64,000 bases of DNA from Bacteroidetes bacterium 37-13 (GTDB taxonomy: Bacteria > Bacteroidota > Bacteroidia > Chitinophagales > LD1). Below are positions 53,547-62,641 of this stretch, piece after piece (positions within the stretch are counted from its first letter, which is position 1; every line of letters starts with the position of its first letter). Position numbers and translations under genes: made by a program. The DNA is taken from positions 56,617-120,616 of the forward strand of contig MKTC01000018.1 in assembly GCA_001897535.1 (NCBI GenBank), in the 5' to 3' direction. The notes under the pieces were generated by a model. It did no database searches. It was not told where the DNA came from and was given only the letters and a program-made list of their open reading frames with translations.

Positions 53547-53600
53547 CACCGCTTTTGAGCTAAGCATTAAAAAATTAGAAACAAATAATAATTAAAAGTT

Positions 53601-55175
53601 ATGGTAGAAGTTCGCGCTGAAGAAATTTCAGCTATTCTTAGAGAACAACTTGGGAACTTTAAAACAGCTGCCGAGTTAGAAGAAGTTGGAACAGTATTGC
53701 AAGTGGGTGATGGTATTGCACGTGTTTATGGTTTAACCAATGCTCGTGCCGGAGAACTTGTTCAATTTGAAAGTGGTGTAAAAGCTATTGTATTGAACCT
53801 TGAAGAAGACAACGTTGGTGTGGTTTTGATGGGTCCTTCAGAGAAAATTAAAGAAGGGGACACCGTTAGAAGAACAGGAGTTATTGCTTCCATTAAAGCT
53901 GGAGAAGGCTTATTGGGAAGAGTAATCAATACTTTAGGTGAGCCAATTGACGGAAAGGGACCAATAACCGGAGAACTATACGAAATGCCTTTAGAGCGCA
54001 AAGCTCCGGGTGTAATTTATCGCCAGCCGGTAAATGAACCTTTGCAAACAGGTATCAAAGCGATTGATGCCATGATTCCTATCGGACGTGGACAAAGAGA
54101 ATTGATTATTGGCGATCGTCAAGTTGGTAAAACAGCTGTTGCAATTGATACAATCATCAACCAAAAAGAATTTTACGATAAAGGAGAGCCGGTACTTTGT
54201 ATTTATGTAGCATGTGGCCAAAAAGCTTCTACAGTTGCCCAAGTGGTAAAAGTATTAGAAGATAATGGCGCGATGCCTTACACAGTAGTAGTTTCTGCCT
54301 CTGCGGCTGATCCTGCTCCACTTCAATTCTATGCTCCATTTGCAGGTTGTGCGGTTGGAGAATTTTTCCGCGACACTGGTCGCCCAGCATTGATTATATA
54401 TGATGATTTGTCAAAACAAGCGGTAGCTTACCGTGAGGTTTCATTATTATTAAAGCGCCCTCCGGGTCGTGAAGCATATCCTGGTGATGTATTCTACTTG
54501 CACAGCCGTTTACTAGAGCGTGCTGCTAAAGTAAATGCCAACCAAGAAGTTGCGGTGAATATGAATGACGTTCCGGATAGCATTCGCCACATTATTAAAG
54601 GCGGTGGTTCATTAACGGCATTACCAATTATCGAAACACAAGCGGGAGACGTTTCTGCATATATTCCAACCAACGTAATTTCAATTACTGACGGACAAAT
54701 TTTCTTGGAATCAGGATTGTTTAACTCAGGTGTGCGCCCTGCAATTAACGTAGGTATCAGCGTGAGCCGTGTGGGTGGTAATGCACAAATTAAGGCGATG
54801 AAAAAAGTTGCCGGAACATTAAAGTTAGACCAAGCGCAATACCGCGAATTGGAAGCTTTCAGTAAATTCGGTTCAGACTTAGATGCTGCCACAAAAGCTG
54901 TGTTAGATAAAGGTGCACGCAATGTGGAAATTTTAAAGCAAGCTCAGTTTACACCATACTCAGTTGAGAAACAAGTTGCTATTTTGTTCATTGGAACAAA
55001 GAACTTAGCAAAGAATGTGCCTGTGAACAAAATGCGCGAGTTCGAAAAGAATTTCATCACAGAATTGGAAACACGTTTCCCTGAAGTATTAAAAGCTTGC
55101 GGACAACCACTTACTAAAGAAATCGAAGACACTTTAACAAAAGTAGCCGAAGATGCTTCTTTAAAATTCAAATAA
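53601..55175 (+). CDS. atpA: ATP synthase F1 subunit alpha
   Basis: A 524-residue protein. The Walker A is [18 protein letters not shown] (about residues 171-188), the Walker B region is [16 protein letters not shown], and [20 protein letters not shown] is a signature block. An insertion [19 protein letters not shown] in the loop before [20 protein letters not shown] is usual in Bacteroidota alpha subunits. It forms the alpha3beta3 head of the F1 part. No atpH, atpG, atpD or Fo gene is nearby: gldN is upstream and an unrelated hydrolase downstream, with terminators on both sides. Confidence 0.97.
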   Translation: MVEVRAEEISAILREQLGNFKTAAELEEVGTVLQVGDGIARVYGLTNARAGELVQFESGVKAIVLNLEEDNVGVVLMGPSEKIKEGDTVRRTGVIASIKAGEGLLGRVINTLGEPIDGKGPITGELYEMPLERKAPGVIYRQPVNEPLQTGIKAIDAMIPIGRGQRELIIGDRQVGKTAVAIDTIINQKEFYDKGEPVLCIYVACGQKASTVAQVVKVLEDNGAMPYTVVVSASAADPAPLQFYAPFAGCAVGEFFRDTGRPALIIYDDLSKQAVAYREVSLLLKRPPGREAYPGDVFYLHSRLLERAAKVNANQEVAVNMNDVPDSIRHIIKGGGSLTALPIIETQAGDVSAYIPTNVISITDGQIFLESGLFNSGVRPAINVGISVSRVGGNAQIKAMKKVAGTLKLDQAQYRELEAFSKFGSDLDAATKAVLDKGARNVEILKQAQFTPYSVEKQVAILFIGTKNLAKNVPVNKMREFEKNFITELETRFPEVLKACGQPLTKEIEDTLTKVAEDASLKFK

Positions 55176-55201
55176 TCAAATTCTAAATTTTGAATAAACA
55201 G

Positions 55202-55231
55202 AGCCGATTGATAATTCAGTCGGCTTTTTTG
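55202..55231 (+). terminator. Terminator after atpA
   Basis: AGCCGATTGA at 55202-55211 pairs with TCAGTCGGCT at 55216-55225 around TAAT with one G-U pair, followed by a T-tract. Confidence 0.88.
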
Positions 55232-55283
55232 TTTTATTTACCTTATGAAATGCTAATTTCGATACTTAAATTAAATTGAATTT

Positions 55284-56120
55284 ATGAATCACTTTGAATG
55301 GAATTGGAAATATAAAGAGAAGAAAATTTATGCTCAAGGTTGGGCGCCTACACAGTCTAAAGCTGTAGTTTGTATTGTGCATGGTTTTGCCGAAAACAGC
55401 GACCGTTACGAACGCGTAGCTTCGTTTTTGTGCGATAATGGCTATGCTGTGCTTGCATTAGATTTAATTGGACATGGAAAGTCGGAAGGCAAGCGTGGAC
55501 ACGTTGATGATTATGAAAACTTATTGGATTGCGTGAGAGATATTACACTTGAAGCAGAAACTCGTTTTCCGAACCTGCCGGTGTTTTTATACGGACATAG
55601 TTTGGGAGGAAATATTGTAACCAATTTTTTGTTGAGAAGGCAGCCTAAGAATATTAAAGCAGCTATTGTAACCGGACCTTTGTTTAAACTTGGTTTTGAA
55701 CCACCTGCTATCAAAGTTTTATTAGCTAAAATGATGGTGAGTATTTATCCGAAGTTTACAGAAAATACCAACTTAGAGGTTGATGCTATTTCGCGCGATA
55801 AAAACGAAGTGAGAAAGTATAAAGAAAATCCTTCTGTATTTAATGTAGTAACAGCAGGCATGTTTTTGGGTTTTTACAAAGCAGGCAAATATGCTTTGGA
55901 ACATGCAAACGACTTAAATGTGCCATTGCTAATTATGCACGGCACAGCAGATAGATTAACCTCTTATCATGGAAGTGAAGAGTTTACAAAGAACAATACC
56001 AGCGGCTTAGTAACGCTTAAATTGTGGGAAGGTTTTTACCACGAACTGCACAATGAGCCTGAAGAAGACCGCAAAAAAGTATTAGACTATGCTTTAGCAT
56101 GGCTGAATAATTTTGCTTAA
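55284..56120 (+). CDS. Alpha/beta hydrolase, monoacylglycerol lipase-like
   Basis: A 278-residue serine hydrolase. VCIVHGFAENSDRYERVASF has the oxyanion-hole His-Gly, ALDLIGHGKSEGKRGHVDDY is typical of the monoglyceride lipase group, and FLYGHSLGGNIV has the nucleophile Ser in G-x-S-x-G. MHGTADRLTSYHGSEEF gives the Asp, and GFYHELHNEPE the catalytic His. It has no signal peptide, so it is likely a cytoplasmic lipase or esterase. It stands alone; a weak TTTG / TAATTTCG promoter precedes it at 55228-55261. Confidence 0.85.
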   Translation: MNHFEWNWKYKEKKIYAQGWAPTQSKAVVCIVHGFAENSDRYERVASFLCDNGYAVLALDLIGHGKSEGKRGHVDDYENLLDCVRDITLEAETRFPNLPVFLYGHSLGGNIVTNFLLRRQPKNIKAAIVTGPLFKLGFEPPAIKVLLAKMMVSIYPKFTENTNLEVDAISRDKNEVRKYKENPSVFNVVTAGMFLGFYKAGKYALEHANDLNVPLLIMHGTADRLTSYHGSEEFTKNNTSGLVTLKLWEGFYHELHNEPEEDRKKVLDYALAWLNNFA

Positions 56121-56156
56121 AAAATACATTACTACAATGGAACTTCTGTTAAGAAG

Positions 56157-56567
56157 CTAAGCCTCCAATTTCACTTTCAAAATAAGTGCAGCAGCAATTA
56201 GTGCAAACAATGGATAGGCAATCAATGTTGAAATAATAAACCAAGTAGGATGTGGTAACATTACAAAATCTGCAGCAGCAGCAATCATTAGTAAACCTGC
56301 CACAGTTAAGGCCGGTAATACTTTCTTAGATTTATCTATTGCAGTTGCAACCGCTCCTCCCACAAATGCAGCTAATGCATATCCTAAGAGTATAAGAATA
56401 TAAGCCACCGTAGAAACCTGCTGCATAGCTGCGGCAGCCGCTACTTTATCGCTCAGGTTCACATCATTAGGCAATTGGAACATGGTATGAATAAAACTTT
56501 CCCAACCGGAAATAATTAAAACACCACACGCCAAACCGATTACAATTCCTAAAATAGTTCTTAGCAT
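56157..56567 (-). CDS. Small membrane protein of unknown function
   Basis: A 136-residue protein with four hydrophobic helices (LRTILGIVIGLACGVLIISG, TVAYILILLGYALAAFVGG, VLPALTVAGLLMIAAAADFV, IISTLIAYPLFALIAAALIL). A polar loop after helix 1 contains SFIHTMFQLPND. No family name is clear to me. It starts 4 bases after the permease gene, so both are probably one transcript. Confidence 0.75.
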   Translation of the reverse strand: MLRTILGIVIGLACGVLIISGWESFIHTMFQLPNDVNLSDKVAAAAAMQQVSTVAYILILLGYALAAFVGGAVATAIDKSKKVLPALTVAGLLMIAAAADFVMLPHPTWFIISTLIAYPLFALIAAALILKVKLEA

Positions 56568-56571
56568 AATA

Positions 56572-57654
56572 TTATGATTTTATTGAAACGCGCGGGTCAA
56601 GTGCCGCATAAAGTAAGTCGGTTAATAAATTCATTACCACAAATACAAATGCCACAAAAAGCACTGTTCCCATCACTACCGGAAAATCAAAAAGCAAAAG
56701 CGAATCTATAGCTTGCAAACCCAATCCTTTGTAATCAAATACTTTTTCGATGAAAAAAGCGCCTGTGAGCAAAGCAGCTAACCAACCACTAATGGAAGTA
56801 ACTACAGGATTCATGGCATTGCGCAAGGCATGTTTAAAAATTACAGTTGTATTTGATAATCCTTTTGCTTTTGCTGTGCGCACAAAATCTTGTTGCAGCG
56901 CTTCGAGCATACAACTGCGCGTGAGTTGCGCAATAATCGAAATTGGGCGAATGCCTAAAGCCAACATTGGCAGCCAAAGGTTTTTCCAAACATAAACGGT
57001 ATCGCCCATAATATTTACATCGGTAAGCGAGCCGCGCACATTTAAACCCGTGTAATCGCTCAAGTAATAACCAAAAACCATTGCCAAAACAATACCTGAA
57101 AAATATGAAGGTTGCGAAATACCAAAGGTGGAAAGCACTAAAATAAAATTATCCCAAAACGAGTATTGTCGAATGGCAGAAATTACCCCAAGCACAATAC
57201 CAATAATGGAAGCAAAAAACATGGCACCTAAAGCTAAAACCGCAGTAGGGAAAATTTTAGTTGCAAGAATTTCACTCACTTTTCTGCGGGTTTGAAAACT
57301 CTTGCCCAAATAAGGAGCTTTTGCTACCAAAGTAGTTTCGCCAATGGAAAAAAGCGGAGTAAAACCAGTTTCTTCTTCAGTGATAAAAGTTGGAGAATCT
57401 TCATTTTTTAAATTGTGAAACGAAAGCGGAGAAACATCGTTAAAGTAAAGCAGCAAGCGCTTATCCCAAGAGTAATTTAAGCGAAATTCTTTTTCAATTG
57501 CATGAACCGAAGCTGCATCTGCGCGTTGCCCCAAAGTCATTCTTGCACTATTTACAGGCAGTACATTAAACAACATAAAAATAACCACAATTACACCCAC
57601 CATCACTAAAATGCCTGATGTAATTCGGTTGAATAATATTTTAAAGAAATTCAT
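56572..57654 (-). CDS. ABC transporter permease, DppB/OppB-like
   Basis: A 360-residue inner membrane permease. It has an N-terminal helix followed by VFMLFNVLPV-type sequence (IFMLFNVLPVNSARMTLGQR), and a C-terminal core of five helices with the cytoplasmic coupling loop EALQQDFVRTAKAKGLSNTT. Its end is LLYAALDPRVS, a family hallmark. A periplasmic insert of about 100 residues separates helix 1 from the core. The second permease, ATPases and binding protein are not nearby, so the substrate is open. Confidence 0.88.
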   Translation of the reverse strand: MNFFKILFNRITSGILVMVGVIVVIFMLFNVLPVNSARMTLGQRADAASVHAIEKEFRLNYSWDKRLLLYFNDVSPLSFHNLKNEDSPTFITEEETGFTPLFSIGETTLVAKAPYLGKSFQTRRKVSEILATKIFPTAVLALGAMFFASIIGIVLGVISAIRQYSFWDNFILVLSTFGISQPSYFSGIVLAMVFGYYLSDYTGLNVRGSLTDVNIMGDTVYVWKNLWLPMLALGIRPISIIAQLTRSCMLEALQQDFVRTAKAKGLSNTTVIFKHALRNAMNPVVTSISGWLAALLTGAFFIEKVFDYKGLGLQAIDSLLLFDFPVVMGTVLFVAFVFVVMNLLTDLLYAALDPRVSIKS

Positions 57655-57690
57655 TTTCTGCTGCTTAAAATTTATTTAGTGCGCTTTGAT

Positions 57691-58248
57691 TTATCTTTCG
57701 TCATATCCTTTTGGTTCGTTCACAAATATGGAAAAGATTGTGGTTCCATATTGCCTTTTGCTCCAAAAATGTTCATGCTCATCGAAATTGTGTTTTGGGT
57801 TGTGTTCCAAAATAAACCAACCTTCACCTTCCACTAATTTCTTTTTAAAAATTAAATCCGGAATTTCTGCCAAATTTGGAAGTGGATATGGCGGCCCGGC
57901 AAAAATAACATCGTAAGCAGTGCTGCTCGATTCTATAAATAGAAACACATCTGTTTGCAGCACTTTGTGCCCTTCAAACTTTAAATGTTCTGAAGTTTTT
58001 TTGATGAAATCTACGCACTTTCGGTGCATTTCGATACTGGTAACATCGGTGCAACCGCGCGATAAAAATTCATAGCTAATGGCTCCCGTTCCGGCAAACA
58101 AATCCAGCATTTTAATATTATCGAAATTGAAGTAATTATTGATAACATTAAACAGCGCTTCCTTTGCAAAATCGGTAGTTGGCCTTGTTGGGTCAAAGTG
58201 AGGCTGGTTCAGCCTGTAGCCTTTATATTTTCCACTAATTATACGCAT
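57691..58248 (-). CDS. rsmD: 16S rRNA (guanine(966)-N(2))-methyltransferase RsmD
   Basis: A 185-residue protein starting MRIISGKYKGYRLNQPHFDP then TRPTTDFAKEALFNVINN, the usual RsmD opening. MLDLFAGTGAISYEFLSRGC binds SAM. The catalytic site normally reads D/N-P-P-Y; here it is AGPPYPLP, so the first acidic or Asn residue is Gly. The family identity is firm; the variation may be lineage-normal or functionally meaningful. It is co-transcribed with the DUF3822 gene (5-base gap). Confidence 0.9.
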   Translation of the reverse strand: MRIISGKYKGYRLNQPHFDPTRPTTDFAKEALFNVINNYFNFDNIKMLDLFAGTGAISYEFLSRGCTDVTSIEMHRKCVDFIKKTSEHLKFEGHKVLQTDVFLFIESSSTAYDVIFAGPPYPLPNLAEIPDLIFKKKLVEGEGWFILEHNPKHNFDEHEHFWSKRQYGTTIFSIFVNEPKGYDER

Positions 58249-58253
58249 AGCTT

Positions 58254-59048
58254 TTACATTGAGAATAGTGAAAAATGAATAGATTTTAAATCTTCAGAAA
58301 TTGCTTTGGAATAAAATTTTCCATTGCCTGGTTTCAGAAAAACAATATTTGAAAAATAGCGGTAGCAGCTATCGTAAATCTTCGATTCCTTTTGAACTTT
58401 TCCGCATAAAACCAAAGGCGATTCTGTGCGATTTACTTGTGTGCTTTCGCAAACCAAGAGCAAAAAATACAAGAAATCTTCGATAGTTTTAAATTCGAAA
58501 GTGTTGTACAACAATAGTTTTTCAGGGGCATCTAAAATTGCGACTGAGAATTTTTCATTCATTACCAAAACATAAATACCTTTTGGCAATGGCAGAATAT
58601 TTTTTAAAAAATTTGCACCCACAGCCGTAACTTCCGCAATAGGAAATTTTGTTTTCACTACCTCGGCTAAGCCGTTTTTATCGCTAAACAAAGCAAAAGT
58701 TTCATTGCTTAATTGCAGCATATTTTCATTTCCTGAAAATTGCTTAAAGCCAACCGGAAGCAAATCAATTTCAGCGTGTAACATCACTTTCACCTCTTTA
58801 AAATCCATTGCAAAAATCGGCTCTGTGGCAAATAATTTTTCACACATTAGAACAAACTGCTCTGCTTGCAATGGCTTGCTGAAATTAAATTCAACCAAAT
58901 ATAAAAACTGCTTAAACACAGCTACTTCAACCGTTGCCGAAATTTGCTGTGGTGCAATTTCAATATTCAGCACAAAACCCTCGCTGCTGGGCACATTCGG
59001 CAGCAATCCGGTTTCAACTTTTTGATAAGATGGCAATACCGCAATCAC
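58254..59048 (-). CDS. DUF3822 family protein
   Basis: A 264-residue protein with an actin-like/ASKHA-type repeat pattern: GFVLNIEIAPQQISATVEVA near the N-terminus and YVLVMNEKFSVAILDAPEKL in the second half. This fits DUF3822, which is found next to rsmD in Bacteroidota. There is no signal peptide. The function is unknown. It starts 114 bases from the divergent pheT ATG. Confidence 0.82.
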   Translation of the reverse strand: MIAVLPSYQKVETGLLPNVPSSEGFVLNIEIAPQQISATVEVAVFKQFLYLVEFNFSKPLQAEQFVLMCEKLFATEPIFAMDFKEVKVMLHAEIDLLPVGFKQFSGNENMLQLSNETFALFSDKNGLAEVVKTKFPIAEVTAVGANFLKNILPLPKGIYVLVMNEKFSVAILDAPEKLLLYNTFEFKTIEDFLYFLLLVCESTQVNRTESPLVLCGKVQKESKIYDSCYRYFSNIVFLKPGNGKFYSKAISEDLKSIHFSLFSM

Positions 59049-59162
59049 GCTACAAACCTACACTATTCGGGTGAACATGAAAATTCATTTTTCGGTATTA
59101 CAAAATATTTAGTCGTTCACATGTTTCTATTCCTTTTATTTGCGCTGTTAATTTTTTGTGGA

Positions 59163-61592
59163 ATGAAAATATCGTACAACTGGCTTAAAAATTATTTACC
59201 CATTCAAAATAGTGTTGAAGAAGTTTCGGAATTGCTTACTTCTGTTGGCTTAGAAGTGGAAGATGTGCAAGCGCTTGAAACCGTTGAAGGCGGTTTGCGC
59301 AATGTGGTGATTGGCGAAGTGCTTACTTGCGAAAAACACCCCGATGCCGATAAATTAAATGTAACAACGGTGAATGTGGCTGGCGAAGCGCCATTGCAAA
59401 TTGTGTGTGGTGCGCCAAATGTAGCAGCAGGACAAAAAGTAGTTGTAGCACTTGAAGGCGCGGAATTGTTGCCTTTGGGCGCTACCGAAAAATTTAAAAT
59501 TAAGAAGGCTAAAATTAGAGGCGTGGAATCGCGCGGTATGATTTGCTCCGAAAAAGAACTTGGATTGCGCGATGTGCATGAAGGGATTTTGGTACTCCCA
59601 AGTGAAACTGTTGCAGGAACTTCTGCTGCCGATTTTTTTAAAATTGAAAACGATTATCTTATTGAAATTGGACTTACACCAAACCGAAGCGATGCTTTTT
59701 CGCATATTGGTGTGGCACGCGATTTAAAAGCCGTTTTAAATGTGCGTAAGAATCTAAATTTGAAATTGCAATTACCCGAAATTACAACTTGGCAAACTGC
59801 AAATACAAAAAGAAATATCGCTATTGAGGTACAAAATACGGAAGCCTGCCCGCGCTATTCTGGCATTAGCATTTCTGGAGTTCAAGTAAAGCCTTCGCCC
59901 GATTGGTTAAAAAATAAATTGAAAATAATTGGTGTGCAGAGTATCAACAATTTAGTAGATGCAACCAACTTTGTGCTGCACGAATTTGGGCAGCCGCTGC
60001 ACGTTTTTGATGCCGATAAAATTACAGGCAACAAAGTGATTGTTCGCAATGCTTTAGCAAACGAAAAATTTGTAACGCTCGATGGCACAGAGCGCACTTT
60101 AAAAGGTTATGAATTGATGATTTGCAACGAAGCCGAACCAATGTGTATTGCAGGTGTTTTTGGCGGTGCAAAAAGCGGAATAACCGAAAGCACAACTAAT
60201 ATTTTTATCGAAAGCGCCTATTTTTCTCCTACTTCAATTCGCAAAACTTCTTTCGGGCATAATTTGCGCACCGATGCAGCTATGCACTACGAAAAAGGCT
60301 GTAATGCAAACATTACTATCGCTGCGCTAAAGCGTGCAGTGTCGCTTGTTTTAGAATTAGCCGGTGGCGAAGTAAGCAGCGAAATTCAAGATGTTTATTC
60401 AACCAAAAAAGAGAAGGCAATAGTTGAAATTGAGTTTGCATACATCCGTAAACTTTCAGGTTTTGAAATTGAACACAACACCATTGTGAAAATTCTGAAC
60501 GAATTAGAAATTGAAGTGCTGGAGCAAACTGCAACCGGCTTAAAATTAGCTATCCCAACTTTTAAAACAGAAGTAACGCGAGCTGCTGATGTGATGGAAG
60601 AAATTCTACGCATTTTTGGTTATAACAATTTTGAATTGCCTACCAAAATCAATTCAAGTATTTCGTTGGCGAATGAAAAAGACGAAACCAAATTTGAGCA
60701 AACACTTGCCAATTTGCTTACCGGACTTGGGTATAATGAAATTACCACTAACTCGGTTTCGCAATCGGCTTTTGAACAAGATGAAACCTTGCGCCAGCAG
60801 CAAGTAAAATTGCTCAATAGCCAAACTTCTGAATTAGATAGTTTGCGCACTTCTATGCTTTATGGCATGTTAGAAAGTGTGGCGCACAACCAAAACAGAA
60901 AGGCCTTCGATTTGGCATTTTTCGAGTTCGGGAAAACATATCACAAAACCGAAAATGGCTATAAAGAACATAAGCATTTGGCATTGTTGCTGAGTGGAAA
61001 TAAAATGTCGCCCAACTGGATTTCTACTGCTGATAAAGTGAATTTTTATCATTTAAAACAAGCTATCACAAGCGTACTCTCTAAACTCGGAATTGCACAA
61101 ACTATTTTTGCTGAAAGCGCTGATACCGCTTTACAAAATGCCTTTGTAGTAACTAAAAACAATAAAGAAATTATCGTTGGTGGCGAAGTGGCAAACACTG
61201 TGAAATCAATATTTTCGGTTAAAGGCGATGTGTTTTATGCTTGCTTTGATTTTAAAGCACTATTAAATGAATTTTCACAGAACAAAGTTATCTATAAAGC
61301 CTTGCCAAAATATCCTTCGGTGAAGCGCGATTTAGCTTTAGTGGTTGAAAAAAATATCGCATTCGGCACTATTGAAACTTTGGCAAAAAAAGAAGCTAAA
61401 AGCCTCTTAACCGAAATTTCGCTATTTGATGTTTACGAAGGCGAAAAAGTAGAACAAGGCAAGAAATCTTATGCTGTAAGTTTTGTTTTTCAAAATTCTG
61501 AAAAAACACTTACCGATGAAGAAGTTGAGAAAATGATGAACCGCCTCGTTGCTACATTTGAGCGTGAAATTGGCGCAAGCGTACGCAAGTAA
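59163..61592 (+). CDS. pheT: Phenylalanine--tRNA ligase subunit beta
   Basis: I chose ATG at 59163 (809 residues) because MKISYNWLKNYLPI is the universal PheT start; the open frame runs back to 58944 but that part is not PheT. Domains in order: an EMAP II-like tRNA-binding domain (about residues 40-155, HPDADKLNVTTVNVAG), B3/B4 editing (RYSGISISGV to the DATNFVLHEFGQPLHVFDAD region), B5 (about 400-475), the catalytic-like core, and a C-terminal FDX-ACB domain (LPKYPSVKRDLALVVEK). It pairs with PheS, which is not in the window. Confidence 0.97.
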   Translation: MKISYNWLKNYLPIQNSVEEVSELLTSVGLEVEDVQALETVEGGLRNVVIGEVLTCEKHPDADKLNVTTVNVAGEAPLQIVCGAPNVAAGQKVVVALEGAELLPLGATEKFKIKKAKIRGVESRGMICSEKELGLRDVHEGILVLPSETVAGTSAADFFKIENDYLIEIGLTPNRSDAFSHIGVARDLKAVLNVRKNLNLKLQLPEITTWQTANTKRNIAIEVQNTEACPRYSGISISGVQVKPSPDWLKNKLKIIGVQSINNLVDATNFVLHEFGQPLHVFDADKITGNKVIVRNALANEKFVTLDGTERTLKGYELMICNEAEPMCIAGVFGGAKSGITESTTNIFIESAYFSPTSIRKTSFGHNLRTDAAMHYEKGCNANITIAALKRAVSLVLELAGGEVSSEIQDVYSTKKEKAIVEIEFAYIRKLSGFEIEHNTIVKILNELEIEVLEQTATGLKLAIPTFKTEVTRAADVMEEILRIFGYNNFELPTKINSSISLANEKDETKFEQTLANLLTGLGYNEITTNSVSQSAFEQDETLRQQQVKLLNSQTSELDSLRTSMLYGMLESVAHNQNRKAFDLAFFEFGKTYHKTENGYKEHKHLALLLSGNKMSPNWISTADKVNFYHLKQAITSVLSKLGIAQTIFAESADTALQNAFVVTKNNKEIIVGGEVANTVKSIFSVKGDVFYACFDFKALLNEFSQNKVIYKALPKYPSVKRDLALVVEKNIAFGTIETLAKKEAKSLLTEISLFDVYEGEKVEQGKKSYAVSFVFQNSEKTLTDEEVEKMMNRLVATFEREIGASVRK

Positions 61593-61598
61593 AAACTT

Positions 61599-61829
61599 TT
61601 AGAAAGCAGCTTCGGCTTCGTGGCAATTTTCTAAGATAATTTTAATGCTGCTGTTTGATGGCTTCAAACTCAATTCGTCTAAAGCAATTTGCATATCTAA
61701 AATTTCTTGAAGGGAATTGCTCAACGTTTCATTATCAAAAATTTGGGTCTGCAATTCGTGTGTGGCAGCAGGTGCTAATTCGCCATAAGCCGCCAATAAT
61801 AAATGATTCGGTGTAAAATTCTGTTTCAT
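61599..61829 (-). CDS. Small protein of unknown function
   Basis: From the ATG at 61829 it has 76 residues: MKQNFTPNHLLLAAYGELAP then ATHELQTQIFDNETLSNSL, a helical protein. The pattern of a short N-terminal helix and acidic repeats resembles the front part of some anti-sigma-type proteins, but no zinc-binding Cys/His motif is present. A TTG at 61847 could extend it by six residues. It converges with pheT. Confidence 0.55.
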   Translation of the reverse strand: MKQNFTPNHLLLAAYGELAPAATHELQTQIFDNETLSNSLQEILDMQIALDELSLKPSNSSIKIILENCHEAEAAF

Positions 61830-61922
61830 GGTTTTTCCTTTTTTCAATCTAAAACGCAGCTATTGAAATTTTAGTGTGTGCCGCGTGTTTTTTTGCTGAA
61901 AACATTTCTGATTCTCCAATCC

Positions 61923-61956
61923 TTAACATTCAGTTTACATTGCAGCATTAGTATTG
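61923..61956 (+). promoter_or_regulatory. PhoP-box-like direct repeat plus -7 element before the phosphate operon
   Basis: TTAACA (61923-61928) and TTTACA (61934-61939) are separated by five bases, matching the TT(A/T/C)ACA direct repeat bound by PhoP-type regulators. TAGTATTG at 61949-61956 resembles the -7 box. The repeats occupy the place of the -33 element, as expected for an activated promoter. The operon starts at 61985. Confidence 0.55.
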
Positions 61957-61984
61957 TACTCAAATAATTGAAAAAATATTTACC

Positions 61985-62632
61985 ATGCGCTTAGAAAAAC
62001 TTCTTTCTTTCTTAGTTCCAAAAGATAAAACTTTCTTTCTTCTTTTTGCAAAAGCATCTGCCAATGTGGTAGAAATATCAAAGCAGCTTACCGAATATGT
62101 AAATGCACATTCGGTAGAGAAAAAGCAAGATTTAATGCGTAAAATAAATGAGCTGGAAGTGCTTGGCGATAATATTACACACGAAATTTTTACTGAATTA
62201 AGCACCAATTTTATCACGCCTTTTGATAGAGAGGATATTCACTATTTAGCAACTTCCTTAGACGATATTGCCGATTATATTTACGGTGCAGCAAGGCGTA
62301 TGGAGCTTTACCGCATGGTAGAAAGCCCGGAATCGTTTAGAAAACTGGCTGAAATTATAGAGAAAAGCACCAACCAAGTAAATATTGCTATTACCGATTT
62401 AAAAAGCATGGACAATATCGTAAGAATTAAAGAGGCTTGCGTGCGTATCAATAGTTTAGAAAATCATGCTGACGATATCTTCCATACTGCAATTGCCGAT
62501 TTGTTTCAGCATGAAAACGACACCAAGCGTTTGATAATGGTACAAGATGTGTTGGCGCTTTTAGAAACCGCTACCGACAAATGCGAAGATGTTGCCGATG
62601 TGATAGAAACTATTTTAATTAAAAACTCATAG
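61985..62632 (+). CDS. DUF47 family (PhoU-like) phosphate transport accessory protein
   Basis: A 215-residue helical protein: LLSFLVPKDKTFFLLFAKAS at the start, HSVEKKQDLMRKINELEVLG then ITHEIFTELSTNFITPFDRE, DIHYLATSLDDIADYIYGAA, and ETATDKCEDVADVIETILIK at the end. These are DUF47 blocks; such proteins act as regulators or partners of PiT phosphate transporters and resemble PhoU. It is 9 bases before the pit gene and co-transcribed. Confidence 0.92.
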   Translation: MRLEKLLSFLVPKDKTFFLLFAKASANVVEISKQLTEYVNAHSVEKKQDLMRKINELEVLGDNITHEIFTELSTNFITPFDREDIHYLATSLDDIADYIYGAARRMELYRMVESPESFRKLAEIIEKSTNQVNIAITDLKSMDNIVRIKEACVRINSLENHADDIFHTAIADLFQHENDTKRLIMVQDVLALLETATDKCEDVADVIETILIKNS

Positions 62633-62641
62633 CAACACAGC

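Noticed and set aside
58944..59162. N-terminal extension of the pheT frame
   Set aside because: The extension overlaps the divergent DUF3822 gene and has no PheT-like sequence; the standard start MKISYNWL is at 59163.
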